Origin: Virgibacillus_F necropolis_A
GTDB taxonomy: Bacteria; Bacillota; Bacilli; Bacillales; Amphibacillaceae
Reading direction: 5' to 3'
NCBI RefSeq assembly: GCF_044793635.1
Contig: NZ_CP084992.1
Span: 930,001 to 994,000 of the forward strand
Length of the DNA stretch: 64,000 nt
The first letter of the stretch is position 1. Every line of letters begins with the position of its first letter. The position numbers and the translations under genes are program-made. This document shows positions 60,859-64,000 of the stretch, one piece after another. Under the pieces are notes generated by a model. It was not told the origin of the DNA. It searched no databases and saw only the letters and a list, made by a program, of their open reading frames with translations.

Positions 60859-61671
60859 TTAGATGAATAACAACAAACTAACCGCCATTAATGCCATACC
60901 TCCAACCAATCCATAAATCGATGTGTGTGCTTCATCATATTTTTTTGCAGCCGGTAACAATTCATCAAGTGATATAAATACCATGATCCCTGCTACACCT
61001 GCAAATATTACACCAAACATTACATCATTCAAAAAAGGCATGAGAATTAAAAACGCCAGAACAGCTCCTACTGGTTCAGATAATCCCGACAAAAATGATA
61101 GCTTGAATGCCTTTTTCTTATCATTTGTTGCGTAATAAATTGGTACGGACACTGCAATTCCCTCAGGTATATTATGAATAGCAATAGCTACAGCAATTGC
61201 AAAACCGACCTCTGGATTTTGTAATGTTGCGGTGAATGTTGCAATGCCTTCAGGGAAATTGTGAATTCCGATCGCTAAGGCGGTGAATGTCCCCATTTTT
61301 AATAAGTCTGGATTATGGATTGCTTTACTTGAGTCCTTCATATCTTCTACTTTCTTCAGTTCATGTGGATTGGATTGCTTCGGAACAAAACGATCAATTA
61401 GTGCTATTACTAATATTCCACCGAAAAATGAACTTACAGTTAGCCAACTGCCGGCAACTTTCCCAAGATCACCAATTAAGGCATCTTGTGCTTTTACGAA
61501 AATCTCTATCATAGACACATATATCATTACACCTGCAGAAAATCCTAAAGCAAATGATAAAAATTTTGTGTTTGTTGTTTTTGTAAAAAAAGCTAATACA
61601 CTTCCAATTCCGGTTGCCAAACCAGCAAACAAGGTAAATAAAAACGCAAGAATAACTTCTTCGGACATCAT
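60859..61671 (-). CDS. ZIP-family zinc transporter (ZupT-like)
   Basis: A 270-residue eight-helix ZIP protein. The metal sites in helices 4 and 5 are visible as IGIHNFPEGIATF and AIAIHNIPEGIAVSVPI. It imports Zn2+ or other divalent metals by a facilitated route. Two ATG codons lie in tandem; the second is better spaced from GGAGG. It splits the usual rnr-smpB pair, and no Zur box is seen upstream. Confidence 0.92.
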   Translation of the reverse strand: MMSEEVILAFLFTLFAGLATGIGSVLAFFTKTTNTKFLSFALGFSAGVMIYVSMIEIFVKAQDALIGDLGKVAGSWLTVSSFFGGILVIALIDRFVPKQSNPHELKKVEDMKDSSKAIHNPDLLKMGTFTALAIGIHNFPEGIATFTATLQNPEVGFAIAVAIAIHNIPEGIAVSVPIYYATNDKKKAFKLSFLSGLSEPVGAVLAFLILMPFLNDVMFGVIFAGVAGIMVFISLDELLPAAKKYDEAHTSIYGLVGGMALMAVSLLLFI

Positions 61672-61800
61672 TCATCCTCCTCTTTTGTTGTACATGTTTA
61701 TCAAAGTTTCCCTTGGTAAACATTTTTATATGTAGTTATACATTATGCTATAAGCTAACAAAATGCAAATGTTTTTAAAACCTTTTTTTCGACACGGAAC

Positions 61801-61917
61801 AAAAGCGCAAGCGCCTTGGTCAGCCCCGACAAGTTTAAGTCGAATCTCTTAGTGATGATTTTTATCACAAAGAGATTTGACTTAAAACCTCAGGCGGTCT
61901 AGGCGCTGGAGCTGGAC
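61801..61917. repeat. 117-bp intergenic repeat, copy 2
   Basis: Differs at five positions from 42533-42649; same orientation. Lies between the ZIP gene and rnr and accounts for most of the 356-bp gap along with the rnr terminator. The long self-complementary centre suggests a folded RNA if transcribed. Confidence 0.85.
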
Positions 61918-61974
61918 GTGGCTGACAAGTAGATACGTTATCCCCAATTATAAGATTTTTTTGTTTACGCTAAA

Positions 61975-62017
61975 CAGTAAAAAAAGACTAATCCAGCGCT
62001 CTGCCGAATTAGTCTTT
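61975..62017 (-). terminator. Terminator of rnr
   Basis: AAAGACTAAT pairs with ATTAGTCTTT on the minus strand, followed by a T-run, 11 bp past the rnr stop. Confidence 0.9.
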
Positions 62018-62027
62018 CGTGAAAAGG

Positions 62028-64000
62028 TTATTTTTTACGTTTACCTTTTGTGTTGGTTTTATTTTGCTTTTTCTTATCTTTATTATTTACTTCACCTGTA
62101 CTAGGTTTCTTACCTTTTTTACCTGAACCATTTACCATTTCAAAATCGACCACTCGTTCATCAATATTTACAGCAATAACGCGGACTTCAACCGCATCAC
62201 CGATTCTGTAGATATTACCTGTACGTTCACCAATCATTGCGTAATTACGTTGGTCATAATGGTAATAATCATCAGTTAGTTGACTAACATGGACAAGACC
62301 CTCTACAGTATTTTCCAATTCAACAAAAAGTCCAAAGTTAGTAACAGAACTAATAACACCTTTAAAAACTTCGCCGATTTTATCTTCCATGAACTCAGCT
62401 TTTTTCAAATCATCTGTTTCGCGTTCCGCATCAACTGCCGTACGTTCTTTACCGGATGTATGACGTGCTATTTCAGGCATGCTTTCTTTCCACTTCTGAA
62501 TTGTCTTGTTGTCCATTTTCTTATCAATTAAATAGGTACGTATTAATCGATGTACGATTAAATCCGGATACCTTCTAATCGGTGAAGTGAAATGCGTATA
62601 GAAATCTGTTGCCAATCCGAAATGTCCAATACTGTTCGGATCATATTTCGCCTGTTGCATGGAACGAAGCATCAACTTAGAAATAATCATTTCCTCTGGT
62701 TTATCTTTTACATCTTCGATAATCTTCTGCAATGCTTGCGGGTGAATCTCATTTGCTGTTCCTTTTACTTTATACCCAAGTCCACCGATGAACTCAAAGA
62801 AATGTTGTAGTTTAGACTCATTTGGATCCTCGTGGATACGATGGATAAATGGTACATCCATCCAATGAAAATGCTCGGCAACCGTTTCATTTGCTGCAAG
62901 CATAAACTCTTCAATTAAACGTTCAGCAACTCCGCGTTCACGGATAACAACATCAACCGCTTTACCAGCATCGTCTACCAGAACTTTCGCTTCTTTAAAA
63001 TCAAAATCAATGGCACCACGTTTTGCCCGTTTATGACGTAGAATAGAAGCCAATTTTTCCATTCCTTCAAACATCGGAACAAGCGCATCATATCGCTCGC
63101 GTACCTCTTCATCTTTATCGACTAAAATTTTATTTACATCACTATATGTCATGCGTTCATTCGTTTTAATTACACTTTGAAAAATGGAATGATTGACAAC
63201 CTCACCAGATTCATTTATTTCCATTTGACACCCAAGCGTCAGTCGATCAACCTGTGGATTTAATGAACATATCCCATTCGACAGACGATGAGGAATCATT
63301 GGAATTACACGGTCAACTAAGTAAACACTTGTCCCACGTTCAAAAGCTTCTTTATCCATTGGTGTATTTTCACCCATATAATAACTAACATCGGCAATAT
63401 AGACACCTAGCTGGTAATTCCCGTTATCCAATTTCTTTACGGATACGGCATCATCCAGATCTTTTGCATCTGCGCCATCAATCGTAACAGTTACCTCATC
63501 ACGCAAATCTTTACGGTTTTTAATTTCATCTTCATTTATTGTTTCTGGTGTATTTTCTGCTTGATCCAATACTTCATCAGGAAAATCGATGGTAATCCCA
63601 TGCTTGTAAATAATCGAAATAATATCAATTCCAGGATCATTTTTATGACCCAGGATTTGAATGATCTCTCCTTCAGCACTCTTTCTTCCCTCAGGGTATT
63701 TCGTTATGTTGGCAATGACTTTGTGCCCACTTACAGCACCTTTCGTAGCACTTTTTGGAACAAATATGTCATTTGGAATTCGCTTATCATCGGCAATCAC
63801 AAAACCAAAGGAGCGATTGTCCTCGAATGTTCCGACTACTTGATGTACAGCTCGTTCTAAAATGCGAATTACCGTACCTTCAGGGCGGTTACCCGCGTCA
63901 TCTTTTTTCTCTAAACGAACCAGAACGGTGTCATTGTTCATTGCTGAAGCTAAATCAGAATGATGAATATACACATCCGTCTGCTCTTCATCTTCAGGAA
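62028..64000 (-). CDS. rnr: Ribonuclease R (N-terminus beyond the window)
   Basis: A processive 3'-5' exoribonuclease. The frame runs through the right edge (upstream codons read PEDEEQTDVYIHHSDLASA), so about 120-150 N-terminal residues are missing. Visible: part of a cold-shock domain, the RNB catalytic domain with TIDGADAKDLDDAVSV (metal Asp residues), FGLATDFYTHFTSPIRRYPDL, then an S1 domain (GEVFKGVISSVTNFGLFVEL) and a Lys-rich tail. RNase R partners SmpB-tmRNA in degrading non-stop messages, in keeping with the neighbouring genes. Confidence 0.96.
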   Translation of the reverse strand, partial: PEDEEQTDVYIHHSDLASAMNNDTVLVRLEKKDDAGNRPEGTVIRILERAVHQVVGTFEDNRSFGFVIADDKRIPNDIFVPKSATKGAVSGHKVIANITKYPEGRKSAEGEIIQILGHKNDPGIDIISIIYKHGITIDFPDEVLDQAENTPETINEDEIKNRKDLRDEVTVTIDGADAKDLDDAVSVKKLDNGNYQLGVYIADVSYYMGENTPMDKEAFERGTSVYLVDRVIPMIPHRLSNGICSLNPQVDRLTLGCQMEINESGEVVNHSIFQSVIKTNERMTYSDVNKILVDKDEEVRERYDALVPMFEGMEKLASILRHKRAKRGAIDFDFKEAKVLVDDAGKAVDVVIRERGVAERLIEEFMLAANETVAEHFHWMDVPFIHRIHEDPNESKLQHFFEFIGGLGYKVKGTANEIHPQALQKIIEDVKDKPEEMIISKLMLRSMQQAKYDPNSIGHFGLATDFYTHFTSPIRRYPDLIVHRLIRTYLIDKKMDNKTIQKWKESMPEIARHTSGKERTAVDAERETDDLKKAEFMEDKIGEVFKGVISSVTNFGLFVELENTVEGLVHVSQLTDDYYHYDQRNYAMIGERTGNIYRIGDAVEVRVIAVNIDERVVDFEMVNGSGKKGKKPSTGEVNNKDKKKQNKTNTKGKRKK

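Overview
The window is AT-rich DNA from a low-GC Gram-positive, endospore-former type (Bacillaceae). Gene content and order match Bacillus subtilis relatives: sufCDSUB next to metNIQ behind a SAM-I riboswitch, the yusE-yusF-gcvH-yusI run, fadNAE plus the FadM-type proline dehydrogenase, copZ-copA-csoR, lia genes, and rnr/smpB/ssrA. A BCCT compatible-solute transporter and the style of the intergenic repeats suggest a halotolerant genus such as Oceanobacillus or Virgibacillus; that is inference. No rRNA, tRNA, CRISPR array or intact insertion sequence was seen.

Layout. 1-1.4 kb: end of an unknown gene and an HNH-like protein. 1.8-12.4 kb, minus strand: Fe-S assembly (suf), methionine uptake (met), and small redox, toprim and glycine-cleavage genes. 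12.6-13.8 kb: a nuclease-like gene bracketed by two four-unit repeat blocks. 13.8-20.6 kb: beta-oxidation (fadN-fadA-fadE) and proline dehydrogenase. 20.9-26.8 kb: copper export and its repressor, divergent from a zinc-uptake operon with Zur boxes and its own zur. 26.9-36.6 kb: aeRF1-like protein, SMR efflux pair, CNNM/CorC protein, YitT protein, BCCT transporter, nitroreductase, NlpC/P60 hydrolase and CorA, with two related non-autonomous elements. 36.9-40 kb: glyoxylate shunt. 40.1-43.8 kb: Lia envelope-stress system. 44.3-47 kb: second copper ATPase operon. 47.1-53.9 kb: undecaprenyl-pyrophosphate phosphatase, DedA protein, a two-component/ABC module and a GH3 enzyme. 54-57.4 kb: SinI-like protein, TetR regulator, M42 peptidase, CBS protein. 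57.7-64 kb: release factor 3, tmRNA split by a group I intron, smpB, a ZIP transporter and rnr, which runs off the window.

Two features stand out. (1) A repeat of about 22 bp (consensus near CGGACAYAGRTTCCGYTATT) occurs 16 times in four blocks. Each block has two units forward then two reversed, about 50 bp apart within an arm, and is 182-183 bp long. Two blocks flank a gene (12922-13566) for a protein with a Vsr/DUF559-like PD-(D/E)XK fold signature and a C-terminal winged helix; the other two stand alone. This recalls REP/BIME elements and their RAYT transposases, but with an unrelated protein. (2) The tmRNA gene is interrupted in its T-loop by a 431-bp ORF-less insertion with group I intron core motifs.

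Other mobile or repeat DNA includes two MITE-like elements with ISL3-type ends and perfect 8-bp target duplications, each just upstream of a gene's ribosome binding site; a 117-bp repeat in two nearly identical copies; and a tandem array of about 20-bp period between aceA and corA.
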